This document shows positions 45,512 to 54,920 of a stretch of DNA of 64,000 bases, piece after piece. The stretch comes from Phaeobacter sp. 22II1-1F12B (lineage in GTDB: Bacteria; Pseudomonadota; Alphaproteobacteria; Rhodobacterales; Rhodobacteraceae): positions 62,001 through 126,000 of the forward strand of contig NZ_AQQP01000006.1 of NCBI RefSeq assembly GCF_002210165.1. The letters are read 5' to 3'. Under the pieces are notes generated by a model that ran no database searches, was not told the DNA's origin, and was given only the letters and a program-made list of their open reading frames with translations. The position numbers and the translations under genes were made by a program. Within the stretch, counting starts at the first letter, position 1. Every line of letters starts with the position of its first letter.

Positions 45512-46012
45512 TTATGCGTCCCAGCGGGTCACATCTCCGCTGATCCCCAGCCATGCATCGTCGATCAGCGCCCGGCCAAGCACCCGGTCGGGGTTGGTGG
45601 GCGGTGGCATATGCACGTCATCCAGCCGCTCGAACCCGAACCGCGAATAATAGGGCGCATCGCCCACCAGCATGACACGTTCCCACCCGGTCTCGGCGGC
45701 TTTCTGCAAGGTGCCCTGGATCAGCAGCGCCCCCAGACCTTCGCCTTGATGCGTCGGGTGCACCGCGACCGGCCCCAGCAACAGCGACCGCGCCGCGCCG
45801 ATTCGAACCGGCCAGTACCGGATCGCCCCGGCAAGAATGCCCTGCCCATCGCGCGCGACCGTCGAGAGGCCCGCAACCGATGGCACATCCTCGCGCAAGC
45901 GGTACGAAGACAGGGCTGTCCGGCCCGGCGCGAAACACAGATCGAAAAGCGCCTCGACCTCCCACCAGTCGCTCGCGAGTTCCGGATGCATGTCGATCAA
46001 AGGGGCAGACAT
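45512..46012 (-). CDS. GNAT N-acetyltransferase (YhbS-like)
   Basis: A 166-residue acetyltransferase that uses acetyl-CoA. The core motif A, LGPVAVHPTHQGEGLGALLIQGTL, holds the QGxGxG/A pyrophosphate loop. VMLVGDAPYYSRFGFERL matches the YhbS-like subfamily. The acceptor substrate cannot be read from sequence. It is minus strand, upstream of the EcsC gene, and shares a short promoter gap with the divergent flavin reductase gene. Confidence 0.88.
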   Translation of the reverse strand: MSAPLIDMHPELASDWWEVEALFDLCFAPGRTALSSYRLREDVPSVAGLSTVARDGQGILAGAIRYWPVRIGAARSLLLGPVAVHPTHQGEGLGALLIQGTLQKAAETGWERVMLVGDAPYYSRFGFERLDDVHMPPPTNPDRVLGRALIDDAWLGISGDVTRWDA

Positions 46013-46098
46013 GAGGGCGGCAGGCTTTCTTTACGTCTATCTGGTGGAAATCCGCGTATCACGCCGCTATCCCTAGGGCAAACGTCAGGAGACATCGA

Positions 46099-46704
46099 AT
46101 GTTCTATCGCCCCGAGGATGGCCACGGCCTGCCCCATAACCCGTTCAACGCCATCGTCACGCCGCGCCCGATCGGCTGGATCTCGACCCGCAACGGCACC
46201 GGGCAGAACAACCTCGCCCCCTATTCCTTTTTCAACGCCATCGCCTATTTCCCGCCACAGGTGATGTTTTCCTCGACCAGCGCCAAGGACGATCAGGACG
46301 GCACCAAGGACAGCGTCGCCAATATCCGCGAAACCGGCGTGTTCTGTGTGAACATCGTCGAATACGAGATGCGCAACGCGATGAACGAAACCTCCATGAA
46401 CCTGCCCAAGGAGGAGGATGAATTCAAAGTCGCCGGGCTTGATTTCGAGGAATGCGAAACCATCAACTGCGCCCGCGTTGCCGGGGCGCCCGCCGCGCTG
46501 GAATGCAAGCTGACCCGGATCATCGATCTCCCGGGCGAGGCCAATCGCCTTGTGCTGGGCGAAGTCACCGGTGTCCATATCCGCGACAACTGTCTGGTCG
46601 ATGGCCGGTTCGACGTGACCACCTTCCACCCGCTGTCGCGTCTTGGGTATCGCGATTACACCCGCGTGACCGAGCTGTTCGAACTGACGCGCCCCGACGA
46701 CTGA
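46099..46704 (+). CDS. Flavin reductase-like FMN-binding protein
   Basis: A 201-residue protein of the flavin-reductase-like FMN-binding split-barrel family. Conserved parts are FNAIVTPRPIGWISTRN, NLAPYSFFNAIAYFPPQVMF and VFCVNIVEYEMRNAMNET. It may serve as a reductase partner or as a flavoprotein oxidoreductase. An AGGAGA site is 6 bases before the ATG. It is single, divergent from the GNAT gene, and ended by a terminator-like hairpin. Confidence 0.9.
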   Translation: MFYRPEDGHGLPHNPFNAIVTPRPIGWISTRNGTGQNNLAPYSFFNAIAYFPPQVMFSSTSAKDDQDGTKDSVANIRETGVFCVNIVEYEMRNAMNETSMNLPKEEDEFKVAGLDFEECETINCARVAGAPAALECKLTRIIDLPGEANRLVLGEVTGVHIRDNCLVDGRFDVTTFHPLSRLGYRDYTRVTELFELTRPDD

Positions 46705-46741
46705 TCGGGGCCGAACGGCTGGATCAGTGCACCGCCGATGT

Positions 46742-46785
46742 ACAGGGGGTGTACAGGTTGTGCATCGATATCACCCCCTGTTTTT
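46742..46785 (+). terminator. Terminator after the flavin reductase gene
   Basis: A perfect 10-bp stem ACAGGGGGTG (46742-46751) and CACCCCCTGT (46772-46781), with a 20-base loop, ends in a run of five T's. It separates the gene from the convergent YedK-family gene ending at 46788. Confidence 0.8.
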
Positions 46786-46787
46786 AC

Positions 46788-47444
46788 TCAGATCGGCTCG
46801 ATCAGCTCCGGCCCGCTGGCCCGGTTCGAATTGACCTTGGGATCGACCCGGTACCAGCTCAGCACGTCCTCGTCCCCCGGCACCATGAGCCGGGCCGCCC
46901 CGCGGCCCTCCTCCCCCAGCCAGAGCGGCCAGTTGTCGGGCTCGACGATCAGCGGCATGCGATGATGCAGCTCTGAAACGCGCTTGTTCGCCGCCGTCGT
47001 GACGATGGCGCAGGCGTCCTGCGGGTCATCCTTTCCCCAGCTTTGCCAGATGCCGCCAAAGGCAATCGGTTCGCCATCCTGACGCTGGAAATACCACGGC
47101 AAACGGTTGCCGTTCTCATCCTTGGTCCATTCAAAGAAACCGGTCGCAAGGATCAGGCAGCGCCGCTCGCGACAGGCGGATTTGAAGGCAGGTTTGTCCG
47201 CCACCGTCTCGGCCCGCGCATTGATCAGCAGCGGGCCGTCATTCTCGGCCTTGTACCAGTGCGGCAGGAACCCCCAGCGCATCGAGACAAGCCGCCGACC
47301 ATCGTCTTCGCCCAGGATCACATGCACCTGGTTGGTCGGGCAGACATTGAAATTCGGCACTGGTGGCAAGGCATTAGCAGGCTTCGCCGCGAAAAGCTGA
47401 GCCATCGCATCCGGAGGCAGGGTGACTGCAAATCTACCGCACAT
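46788..47444 (-). CDS. SOS-response-associated abasic-site-processing protein (YedK/HMCES family)
   Basis: A 218-residue protein of the SRAP family that shields abasic sites in single-stranded DNA by a covalent bond. The N-terminus MCGRFAV exposes Cys2, the cross-linking residue. ILATGFFEWTKDENGNRLPWYF provides the Glu-containing active site, and ELHHRMPLIVEP the conserved His. All are intact and the length is normal. No LexA-type box could be identified upstream with confidence. It diverges from the sulfotransferase gene. Confidence 0.93.
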   Translation of the reverse strand: MCGRFAVTLPPDAMAQLFAAKPANALPPVPNFNVCPTNQVHVILGEDDGRRLVSMRWGFLPHWYKAENDGPLLINARAETVADKPAFKSACRERRCLILATGFFEWTKDENGNRLPWYFQRQDGEPIAFGGIWQSWGKDDPQDACAIVTTAANKRVSELHHRMPLIVEPDNWPLWLGEEGRGAARLMVPGDEDVLSWYRVDPKVNSNRASGPELIEPI

Positions 47445-47601
47445 ATCCGACAGTCTAGATTTACACGCGGCTTAGTAAAGCCGATAGATGGGGTCAAAAA
47501 AGCATCTTAACAAAGCAGTCACTTGATAATATTCGGCGGGAAACGGCAGATCTTCGAAAACGCGATTGTGTCTTCCGCCAATTAAGGCAAATGACAGTTC
47601 C

Positions 47602-49350
47602 ATGACAGTCCAGTCTGACCTGACGACATGTATGACGCTGCTTAAGGGTGGCCGACAGAAAGCTGCCTATGACGCCGCCCGAAAAGCCATGGGCCGTCAC
47701 AAGACCCAGCCCGAGTTTCCCAATATCGCGGGCATCGCACTCTGCGGTAACGGGAAATACGCCGAAGGCATCCAGTATTTCAAAAAGGCCCTGAATCTTA
47801 ACGCCGATTTCAGCGATGCACGCAAGAACCTTGCCCAGACGATGATCCTGCTTGGCCAGTTCGCCCCGGCCGAGACCCAGCTTGCCCGGCTGGTGCGCGA
47901 AACCCCGCGCGACGGGGCGGTCTGGTACCTGCTGGCGCAGGCGCGATTGCAGACCGGACAGTTGGAACAGGCACTCGGAGACATCGAACAGGCCATTTCG
48001 ATCGACCCGAAACAGGCGCGCAATCATAACCTGCGTGGCTTACTGCATGACAGGATCGGCCAGCCCGCAGAAGCGCTGGAGGCTTTCGAGAAAGCGCTGG
48101 CGTTGAACCCGAATGACGTGGAAACGCTGGTCAACATCAGCCTGCCGCTGGCGCGCCAGCTGCGCGTGGAAGAGGCGACCGAGGCTGTCCGCCGCGCCGT
48201 GGCTCTTGCGCCCGGCCATCTCGCCGCGCGCCTGCGGCTGGGGATGACCATGGTTGAGGCGGGTCAGGCCGAAGAGGCAAAGGCCGCTTTTGCCGCAGCG
48301 ATTGAGATCGATCCGCTGAACGGCGAAGCCTATGAACAGCTTGTGGCGTTGAACGATGCCGATGCAAATGAGGCGCTTGGTCCTGCGATCCGCCGGGCCT
48401 ACAAGAAAGCACCCAAGAACAGCGAGGCCCGCGCGGCGCTGGCCTTTGCGCAGGCCCGTATGGCGCAGCAGCAGGGCGACAGCGAACAGGCCGCCGAATG
48501 GCTGCGGGACGCGAACCGGAACATGGCCGCCCTGCGCCCCTTTGACAGCGAGGCGGACGATGCGTTTAACGACAAGATCCTCGCGCGGTTCCCGGCACCG
48601 CTGACGCTTGCAACGCAAGGCGGGAACGAACACGGCCCGCGCCCGATCTACGTTCTCGGCCTGCCGCGCTCTGGCACGACCCTTGCCGAAGCCGTTCTTG
48701 GCGCGCATCCGCATGTCATCGCCTTGGGCGAACGCGCGACCGCCGGTATCGCGATCTATCCGCTGATCGATTCAGATGCCGAATTCGACGCCGACGCCTT
48801 TCGCAGGATAGAGGCCGCGGCCCTGCCGTCCTTGCCCGAGGACACGCGGGCCTTCGTCGATAAAATGCCGGAAAACTATAGGCTTATCGGTTTCCTCAAG
48901 ACCGCCCACCCGGATTGCCGCATCATCAATATGCGCCGCGATCCGCGCGATATCGCGCTTTCCATGTGGCGTGGCCGGTTCACCGGACGCGCGCTCGATT
49001 ACACCTATGACCAGCAGGCGATGGCACGCCGCTTCAACACCTATGCGCGGATGATGGCCCACTGGCACAAGGTGCTGCCCGGCCAGATCCTTGACCTCTC
49101 CTACGAAGATATGGTCAGCGATATCGACAGCACCAGCCGCACCCTCGCCGACTGGTGCGGGTTGGAATGGGATGCCGCGATGGCCCGCCCGAACGAATCC
49201 GCCGGTCAGGTTCTCACCATGAGCGCGGCGCAGATCCGCCAGCCCGTGCACCAACGCTCGGTCGGGGGATGGAAAGCGCATGAAACCATGCTGGGCGACT
49301 TCATCAACGGGCTTGATCCGGCGCTCTGGCCCGAGATCGAAAGCAACTGA
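47602..49350 (+). CDS. TPR-repeat sulfotransferase
   Basis: A 582-residue protein: about nine tetratricopeptide-like repeats (residues about 10-310, for example LGQFAPAETQLARLV, LGDIEQAISIDPKQARNHNL), then a PAPS-dependent sulfotransferase domain (about 350-580). The PAPS phosphosulfate loop is IYVLGLPRSGTTLAEAVLGA and the 3'-phosphate site is RRDPRDIALSMW. The start is the ATG at 47602 (MTVQSDLTT); an upstream TTG-led extension is unlikely. Such proteins may modify a surface polysaccharide or peptide, but no carbohydrate cluster adjoins. Confidence 0.88.
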   Translation: MTVQSDLTTCMTLLKGGRQKAAYDAARKAMGRHKTQPEFPNIAGIALCGNGKYAEGIQYFKKALNLNADFSDARKNLAQTMILLGQFAPAETQLARLVRETPRDGAVWYLLAQARLQTGQLEQALGDIEQAISIDPKQARNHNLRGLLHDRIGQPAEALEAFEKALALNPNDVETLVNISLPLARQLRVEEATEAVRRAVALAPGHLAARLRLGMTMVEAGQAEEAKAAFAAAIEIDPLNGEAYEQLVALNDADANEALGPAIRRAYKKAPKNSEARAALAFAQARMAQQQGDSEQAAEWLRDANRNMAALRPFDSEADDAFNDKILARFPAPLTLATQGGNEHGPRPIYVLGLPRSGTTLAEAVLGAHPHVIALGERATAGIAIYPLIDSDAEFDADAFRRIEAAALPSLPEDTRAFVDKMPENYRLIGFLKTAHPDCRIINMRRDPRDIALSMWRGRFTGRALDYTYDQQAMARRFNTYARMMAHWHKVLPGQILDLSYEDMVSDIDSTSRTLADWCGLEWDAAMARPNESAGQVLTMSAAQIRQPVHQRSVGGWKAHETMLGDFINGLDPALWPEIESN

Positions 49351-49355
49351 GACGT

Positions 49356-50162
49356 CTACGCCTCGATGGTGCTGACCGCGAACAGCGCGGGCGCCTCAAA
49401 GGATACGCTCCCGTCGGCCCCCACATAGCCTGCAAGCCGTTCGCGTGCTTTCTCCTTAAGCTTCTCCATCATCGGCGCGTCCACCATGCTTGCCAGTGTC
49501 CAACCGCCGATTTCCGTGTCGAGCCAATCATTTAGCGAGGCGTGTCGGATCATCCCGACCTTTCGGGAAATTTGCACATGCGACAGCCCGCCCTTGTCGA
49601 GCGCTTCTTCGAACGCCTCGCCCTCGCCAAGACAAAACGGCGCCTTGAGGGCCTCGGCCCCGTGATTACCCACGACTTCACCCACCAGCGGGATCAAGTC
49701 GCAATAGCCCGGGGATTTCGCCCATGCCTCGAATACGGCGACGGCGACCTTTCCGCCCGGTTTGCAGACGCGCGCCATCTCGGCCAGCGCCCGGAGCCGG
49801 TCGGCAAAGAACATCAGCCCGAACTGGCACAGAACCGCATCGAACTGCCCGTCGTCAAAGGGCAGGTCTTCGGCTGCTGCGGGTTTAAAATCGACTTCGC
49901 GGGCATATCGGCGCGCGACCGTCAGCATGCCTTCGTTGATGTCGACTGCTGTCACGCGGGCACCCGTGGCCGCGGCGACGCGCGCCACCACGCCGGTGCC
50001 TGTCGCCACGTCCAGAACCTTGTCGCCCGGACCGGCACCGGAGAGTTCCACCAACCATGGCGCGAACTGGCCAAACAGCGCCGGAACAAAGAAGTTTTCA
50101 TAAACAGCGGCGGCCTCGGCAGTGATCTGACCTGCGGCGGCCTTTTCCATTTGCTCAGCCAT
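49356..50162 (-). CDS. SAM-dependent class I methyltransferase (UbiE-like)
   Basis: A 268-residue methyltransferase. Motif I KVLDVATGTGVVARVAAATGA is at about residues 47-67, motif II holds AVDINEGML, and VLCQFGLMFFADRLRALAEMARVCKPGG is the usual downstream block. The substrate is unknown; small-molecule methylation is likely. I chose ATG 50162 (MAEQMEKA), which has GAGGGAGGA just upstream, over the open frame to 50285. It converges with the sulfotransferase gene, 5 bases apart. Confidence 0.88.
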   Translation of the reverse strand: MAEQMEKAAAGQITAEAAAVYENFFVPALFGQFAPWLVELSGAGPGDKVLDVATGTGVVARVAAATGARVTAVDINEGMLTVARRYAREVDFKPAAAEDLPFDDGQFDAVLCQFGLMFFADRLRALAEMARVCKPGGKVAVAVFEAWAKSPGYCDLIPLVGEVVGNHGAEALKAPFCLGEGEAFEEALDKGGLSHVQISRKVGMIRHASLNDWLDTEIGGWTLASMVDAPMMEKLKEKARERLAGYVGADGSVSFEAPALFAVSTIEA

Positions 50163-50309
50163 GACAGTTCCTCCCTCACTGCTGATGCGAGGACAGTATA
50201 GCACAAAAAGCGCTCGATTTCCGTGGAGAGGACAAGCCCCCTGCGTTTTAACGGATCGTAGACGAGCGGCAGGATCAGGCCGCAAGCATCCGGCGCGTTC
50301 AAAAAAGAA

Positions 50310-50331
50310 AACGGAGGCCGAAGCCCCCGTT
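50310..50331 (-). terminator. Terminator of the 5'-nucleotidase gene (TTCG loop)
   Basis: On the minus strand AACGGGGGC-TTCG-GCCTCCGTT forms a 9-bp stem (one G:T pair) closed by a stable TTCG tetraloop and followed by TTCTTTTTT. It lies about 31 bases past the stop at 50363. Confidence 0.85.
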
Positions 50332-50362
50332 CCCGTCGTCTTTTCCAGCAGAACGTCAGCGG

Positions 50363-51922
50363 TTATTTCACCGCGATGCGCCCATCCGTGTAGGGCTTGT
50401 AGGGCGCTTTCTCGGCCAGATACTCCGCCGTCACGTCCGCAAGGTCCGGCCCGAAGTCATAGGCGTTTTGGGCATCGGTGAACATCTTGTAACCGTCGCC
50501 ACCGCCGCGCACGTAGTTGTTCGACACAACGCCATAGAGCTTATCCATCTCGACCGGCGCGCCGCCTATCATGACGTCGCTGACGCGTTCGCCCGCAGGT
50601 TTGGACGCATCAAAGGCATAGGTCATACCGGCGACCTGTGCGAAACGTCCTGCGCCTTCCTCGATCTGGCTCACGCCGTTTTCAAGCGCTTCGACCAGCG
50701 TCGCGCCGGTGACCTGAAAGGTGGACAGCGTGTTCTGGAAGGGCAGCACGGTCAGCACTTCGCCCATCGTGACCTCTCCCGCGTCGATGCTTGCCCGGAT
50801 ACCGCCGCCGTTCTGGATCGCAACGTCGATTCCCTGATCCTTGACCCGGTCGAGCATCGCATCCGCGATCAGGTTGCCCATGGTGCATTCCTGACTGCGG
50901 CAGGTTTCACGATCACCGCCGATGGCCTCATCCGTCTGGGCGACCACCTTTTTACGGATCTCGTCCAGCGGTTTGGCGGCCTCGGCGATCCGGGAAACGG
51001 TCGCCTCATCCTCGACCACGGCGGCATCCATCAAAAGCGGCGCGCCGCTTGCTTCGATCACCTTGCCATCGTCGTCAAAGGTGACGTTCAGCTCGCCGAG
51101 AAACTTGCCATAGGCATAGGCCGACACGATCGCCGTATCGCCCACCATCGTCGGATAAGGGCCCTCGGCACGCTCCATGTCACCCAGCAGCGTGTTGGAA
51201 TGGCCGCCCACGATCACGTCGACGCCCGTCGTGTTCTTGGCCAGTTGAAGATCGACGCCATAGCCGGAATGCGACAGCACGATGATCTTGTTCACGCCCA
51301 TCTCGGTCATCTTGTCCACCTCTGCCTGCACCGCGTCAGCGGGGGCAGTAAAGATGATGTTCGGGCCGGGGCTGGCGAGTTCATCCGTGTCCTGCGGGGT
51401 CAGGCCGATCAGGCCGATCCTTTCACCGTTCTTTTCGATCACGGTGGATTTCTTGAGCACATCGGCCAGCAGCGGCTCACCGCTGACATCGGCGTTGCTC
51501 ATGAGGATAGGAAATTCGAGCGCGTCCATGAAACCGCGCAGCACTTCGGGACCGTCGTCGAATTCGTGGTTGCCCACGGTCATCGCGTCATAGCCCATCA
51601 GGTTCATCATCTCGGCGGCAAGCTTGCCCTTGTAATAGGTATAAAACAGCGTGCCCTGGAACTGGTCGCCCCCGTCCACCAGCAGAGAGTTGTCGAGCCG
51701 CGCACGGGCATCGCGGATCGCGCTCATCAGGCGGGCAGAACCGCCGAAACACTTGCCTTCGGCGTTGTCCTCGGAAGAGCAACCGCTGTCGTACTTGTTG
51801 ATGGGTTCGAACCGGGCATGGAAATCGTTGGTATGCAGGATCGTCAGGGAATAGTCGGCGGCAGCTGCCCCGGCACTTAGGCCAAGCGCCGCAGCAGACA
51901 TCAGGAATCGGTTCATCATTAT
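50363..51922 (-). CDS. Secreted 5'-nucleotidase/2',3'-cyclic phosphodiesterase-type metallophosphatase
   Basis: A 519-residue periplasmic enzyme with signal peptide MMNRFLMSAAALGLSAGAAAA. The calcineurin-like domain (about 20-300) has LTILHTNDFHARFEP, VDGGDQFQGTLF, TVGNHEFDDG and VIVGGHSNTLLGD, which supply the di-metal ligands. The C-terminal 5'-nucleotidase domain contains NLIADAMLDR, AIQNGGGIRASIDAGEVTMG and SNNYVRGGGDGYKMF. An internal cysteine-rich insert (DSGCSSEDNAEGKCFGG) is typical of the UshA/SoxB-like group. It releases phosphate and nucleosides outside the cytoplasm. The start is the first ATG of a pair after GGGAGAG. Confidence 0.92.
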   Translation of the reverse strand: MMMNRFLMSAAALGLSAGAAAADYSLTILHTNDFHARFEPINKYDSGCSSEDNAEGKCFGGSARLMSAIRDARARLDNSLLVDGGDQFQGTLFYTYYKGKLAAEMMNLMGYDAMTVGNHEFDDGPEVLRGFMDALEFPILMSNADVSGEPLLADVLKKSTVIEKNGERIGLIGLTPQDTDELASPGPNIIFTAPADAVQAEVDKMTEMGVNKIIVLSHSGYGVDLQLAKNTTGVDVIVGGHSNTLLGDMERAEGPYPTMVGDTAIVSAYAYGKFLGELNVTFDDDGKVIEASGAPLLMDAAVVEDEATVSRIAEAAKPLDEIRKKVVAQTDEAIGGDRETCRSQECTMGNLIADAMLDRVKDQGIDVAIQNGGGIRASIDAGEVTMGEVLTVLPFQNTLSTFQVTGATLVEALENGVSQIEEGAGRFAQVAGMTYAFDASKPAGERVSDVMIGGAPVEMDKLYGVVSNNYVRGGGDGYKMFTDAQNAYDFGPDLADVTAEYLAEKAPYKPYTDGRIAVK

Positions 51923-52101
51923 TGCTCTCCCGTTGGTTACGCGCGGATGGTGCGCCAATTCCGCCGGCCCTGTCAAAGCTCTCATGCGGCTTGTCGCAGG
52001 GGCAATTCGTGCTGCACGCCGATCCCTCCTCCGTGACGCCTTTTACATGGGCACAAGCGCGCACTCTTGACCGGATCGCCAAAGACCGGCATCTGCAAAC
52101 C

Positions 52102-52440
52102 ATGCTGATCTACAAGATATTCCGCTCCCCCGAATGGGACGCGCTGGTTGCCGACGGGTCCACCCTGGGCGCGCCTATCGACGTCGACGACGGGTTTGTT
52201 CATTTCTCGACCGCCGAACAGGCTGCCGAGACCGCCGCGAAGCATTTCGCCGGGGTCGACGGGCTGGTTCTGCTGGCTGTCGAGACAGACTCGCTTGGCG
52301 ATGCGCTGAAATGGGAAACTTCGCGCGGTGGCGCGCTGTTCCCGCATCTTTACCGCCCGTTGCGGATCGACGATGTGAGCTGGCACAAACCTCTGCCGCT
52401 GGTTGACGGTGCACACCAGTTCCCGGAGGACATGGTTTGA
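52102..52440 (+). CDS. DUF952 family protein
   Basis: A 112-residue conserved protein of the DUF952 family, marked by [43 protein letters not shown] and the end block [14 protein letters not shown]. The function is not established. A longer open frame from 51922 would overlap the divergent nucleotidase start and is not conserved. Its stop overlaps the TTG start of pyrD by 4 bases. Confidence 0.88.
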   Translation: MLIYKIFRSPEWDALVADGSTLGAPIDVDDGFVHFSTAEQAAETAAKHFAGVDGLVLLAVETDSLGDALKWETSRGGALFPHLYRPLRIDDVSWHKPLPLVDGAHQFPEDMV

Positions 52441-53495
52441 GCCTGATCGAGCGTCTTGGCCTTGCCTTCATGCACCGGATCGATCCAGAAACAGCACATG
52501 GGCTGGCCATTCGCGCCCTGCAAAGCGGTCTGACGCCAAAGCCGGGACCGGTCACGTCCGACCGGTTGCGCTGCACTCTTGCCGGAATCGACCTGCCCAA
52601 TCCGGTCGGCCTTGCGGCGGGGTTTGACAAGAACGCCACCGCTATTGCGCCGCTGTCACAGTCAGGTTTCGGGTTCATCGAGGTCGGCGCGGCCACTCCA
52701 CGCCCGCAACCCGGCAACCCCAAGCCACGCCTGTTCCGGCTGGGCGAGGACCGCGCCGCGATCAATCGGTTCGGGTTCAACAATGACGGGATGGAAGCAA
52801 TCGGTGCGCGCCTTGCGGGCCGACCAAAGGACGCTGTGATCGGTCTCAACCTTGGTGCGAACAAGGACAGCGCCGATCGCGCGGGCGATTTCGCAGCCGT
52901 GCTGCGCCAATGCGGAGCGCATCTTGATTTCGCCACGGTCAATGTCTCCTCCCCCAACACCGAGAAACTGCGTGACCTTCAGGGCAAGGCGGCGCTGACC
53001 GCCCTGCTGAACGGCGTCATGGAGGCGCGCGCCGAGCTGTCAGACCCAATCCCTGTTTTCCTCAAGATCGCGCCGGACCTTGAGACGAGCGAATTGCAGG
53101 ACATTGCCGAGGTTGCCCGCGACACAGGCATCGACGCGATCATTGCGACCAACACGACCCTGTCACGCGAAGGTCTGAAAAGCGCCCATGCGGGCGAGAC
53201 CGGGGGACTTTCCGGCGCGCCCCTGTTCGAGAAATCGACCCGCGTTCTGGCGCAGCTGTCGCAGATGACGGACGGAGAAATTCCATTGATCGGCGTCGGT
53301 GGCATCGGCTCGGCCAAGCAGGCCTATGCCAAGATCTGCGCCGGGGCTTCGGCGGTGCAGGTCTATACATCGCTGGTCTATCACGGTCTGGCGCTGGTGC
53401 CCGAAATCGCGACCGGGCTGGATCGCCTGCTGGCGCGGGATGGGTTTGTAAGCGTCGCCGATGCGGTCGGCAGCAAGAGGAATGACTGGCTATGA
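52437..53495 (+). CDS. pyrD: Dihydroorotate dehydrogenase, class 2 (quinone-linked)
   Basis: A 352-residue membrane-associated flavoenzyme of pyrimidine synthesis that passes electrons to quinone. It starts with TTG at 52437 (reading [18 protein letters not shown]), which fits the family N-terminus better than the next ATG at 52470, and overlaps the DUF952 stop as TTGA. The N-terminal helices form the quinone tunnel. Functional parts include [13 protein letters not shown] and [15 protein letters not shown], with the catalytic Ser of class 2, and [19 protein letters not shown]. It is coupled to the next gene by ATGA. Confidence 0.97.
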   Translation: MSLIERLGLAFMHRIDPETAHGLAIRALQSGLTPKPGPVTSDRLRCTLAGIDLPNPVGLAAGFDKNATAIAPLSQSGFGFIEVGAATPRPQPGNPKPRLFRLGEDRAAINRFGFNNDGMEAIGARLAGRPKDAVIGLNLGANKDSADRAGDFAAVLRQCGAHLDFATVNVSSPNTEKLRDLQGKAALTALLNGVMEARAELSDPIPVFLKIAPDLETSELQDIAEVARDTGIDAIIATNTTLSREGLKSAHAGETGGLSGAPLFEKSTRVLAQLSQMTDGEIPLIGVGGIGSAKQAYAKICAGASAVQVYTSLVYHGLALVPEIATGLDRLLARDGFVSVADAVGSKRNDWL

Positions 53496-53836
53496 TCACC
53501 TACTGGCACAACCCGCGCTGTTCCAAGTCCCGTCAGGGGCTGGCGCTGCTTGAGGAAAAAGGCGCGGAGATCACCGTGCGTAAATACCTTGAGGATGCGC
53601 CCGACCTTGCCGAGATCAATGCCGCCTGGGAAGCGCTGGGGAAGCCGCCGGTCGCCGAGATGATGCGCACGGGCGAAAAGGTCTTTCGCGAAGAGGGCCT
53701 GTCCAAAGGGGACGACGACGCCAAGCTGCTGTCGGCAATGGCCGCGCACCCTATCCTGATCGAGCGTCCCTTGGCGATCAAGGACGACCGCGCCGTGATC
53801 GGTCGCCCGCCCGAAGCACTGCTTGGGTTGCTCTGA
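53492..53836 (+). CDS. Arsenate reductase-like protein (ArsC family)
   Basis: A 114-residue thioredoxin-fold protein of the ArsC family. The active-site Cys is in [17 protein letters not shown] (Cys10). [19 protein letters not shown] holds conserved Arg residues that bind the oxyanion in true ArsC. The length and motifs fit glutaredoxin-dependent arsenate reductases, but there is no ars operon nearby. It overlaps pyrD by 4 bases, so a house-keeping role is as likely. Confidence 0.85.
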   Translation: MITYWHNPRCSKSRQGLALLEEKGAEITVRKYLEDAPDLAEINAAWEALGKPPVAEMMRTGEKVFREEGLSKGDDDAKLLSAMAAHPILIERPLAIKDDRAVIGRPPEALLGLL

Positions 53837-53898
53837 ACGCGGCCCCTTTTACCACGGCACCCGGGGCATTAGGTTGAGGCCAACAAGGAGAGCCTCCC

Positions 53899-54909
53899 AT
53901 GACCCGATTTTCCGTACTCGACCTGTCGCCCATCGTCGAAGGCAGCACCGCCGCCGACTCGCTCGCCAGCACGCTGAAGCTGGCACAGCATGCCGAAGAG
54001 CTTGGTTTCACACGGTTCTGGCTGGCCGAGCATCACAACATGCCAGGCATTGCTTCGGCGGCGACCTCTGTCGTGATCGGCCATGTGCTGGGCGGGACCA
54101 AGACGATCCGCGTCGGCTCAGGCGGGGTGATGCTGCCCAATCACGCACCGCTGGTCATTGCCGAGCAGTTCGGCACGCTTGCGACGCTCCACCCCGACCG
54201 GGTTGATCTGGGGTTGGGCCGCGCGCCCGGCACCGATGGCAAAACCGCATGGGCGCTGCGCCGCAACATGAACCAAAGCGACGAGTTCCCGCGCGATGTG
54301 GTCGAGCTGATGGGATATCTCGGCGACAAGGCGCCGGGGCAGCCGATCATGGCCGTACCGGGTGTCGGCACCAAGGTGCCGGTCTATATCCTCGGCTCAA
54401 GCCTTTATGGCGCGGAACTGGCTGCGCAGCTTGGCCTGCCCTATGCCTTCGCCTCGCATTTCGCACCCGCCGCGCTGGATCAGGCGGTGGCGATCTATCG
54501 AGATCACTTCAAGCCGTCGGCCATGCTCGACAAGCCCTATTTCATCCTTGCCGCCAATGTCTTTGGGGCCGAGGATGACGAAACCGGGGCCTTCCTCAAG
54601 ACCTCGATGCAGCTGGCCTTTGTCCGGTTGCGCACCGGCCAGCCGGGCCCCCTGCCGCGCCCGGTGCGCGACATCAACGAACATGTCGATCCGGCGATGG
54701 TGCGAATGGTCGATCAGGCGCTCAGCGTCTCGGTCACCGGCGCGCCGGAAACTGTTGAAAAAGGCATTAGTGACCTGATCAACCGCTACGCCCCCGATGA
54801 GATCATGTTCAATGGCCAAATTCACGACCAGCAGGCCCGGTTGCGTTCATTTGAAATTGCCGCCAAAGCGATGCAATCATTGAATGCCCGCCAGCAAGCG
54901 GCGGAATAG
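53899..54909 (+). CDS. LLM-class flavin-dependent oxidoreductase
   Basis: A 336-residue monooxygenase-fold protein of the luciferase-like family (LLM, MsnO8-type). Conserved features: [20 protein letters not shown] at the N-terminus, [51 protein letters not shown] and [29 protein letters not shown]. It uses reduced FMN and may need a separate reductase. AAGGAGAG lies ahead of the ATG. It is 12 bases upstream of an SDR gene and likely co-transcribed with it. Confidence 0.9.
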   Translation: MTRFSVLDLSPIVEGSTAADSLASTLKLAQHAEELGFTRFWLAEHHNMPGIASAATSVVIGHVLGGTKTIRVGSGGVMLPNHAPLVIAEQFGTLATLHPDRVDLGLGRAPGTDGKTAWALRRNMNQSDEFPRDVVELMGYLGDKAPGQPIMAVPGVGTKVPVYILGSSLYGAELAAQLGLPYAFASHFAPAALDQAVAIYRDHFKPSAMLDKPYFILAANVFGAEDDETGAFLKTSMQLAFVRLRTGQPGPLPRPVRDINEHVDPAMVRMVDQALSVSVTGAPETVEKGISDLINRYAPDEIMFNGQIHDQQARLRSFEIAAKAMQSLNARQQAAE

Positions 54910-54920
54910 GGAGGAATTAC

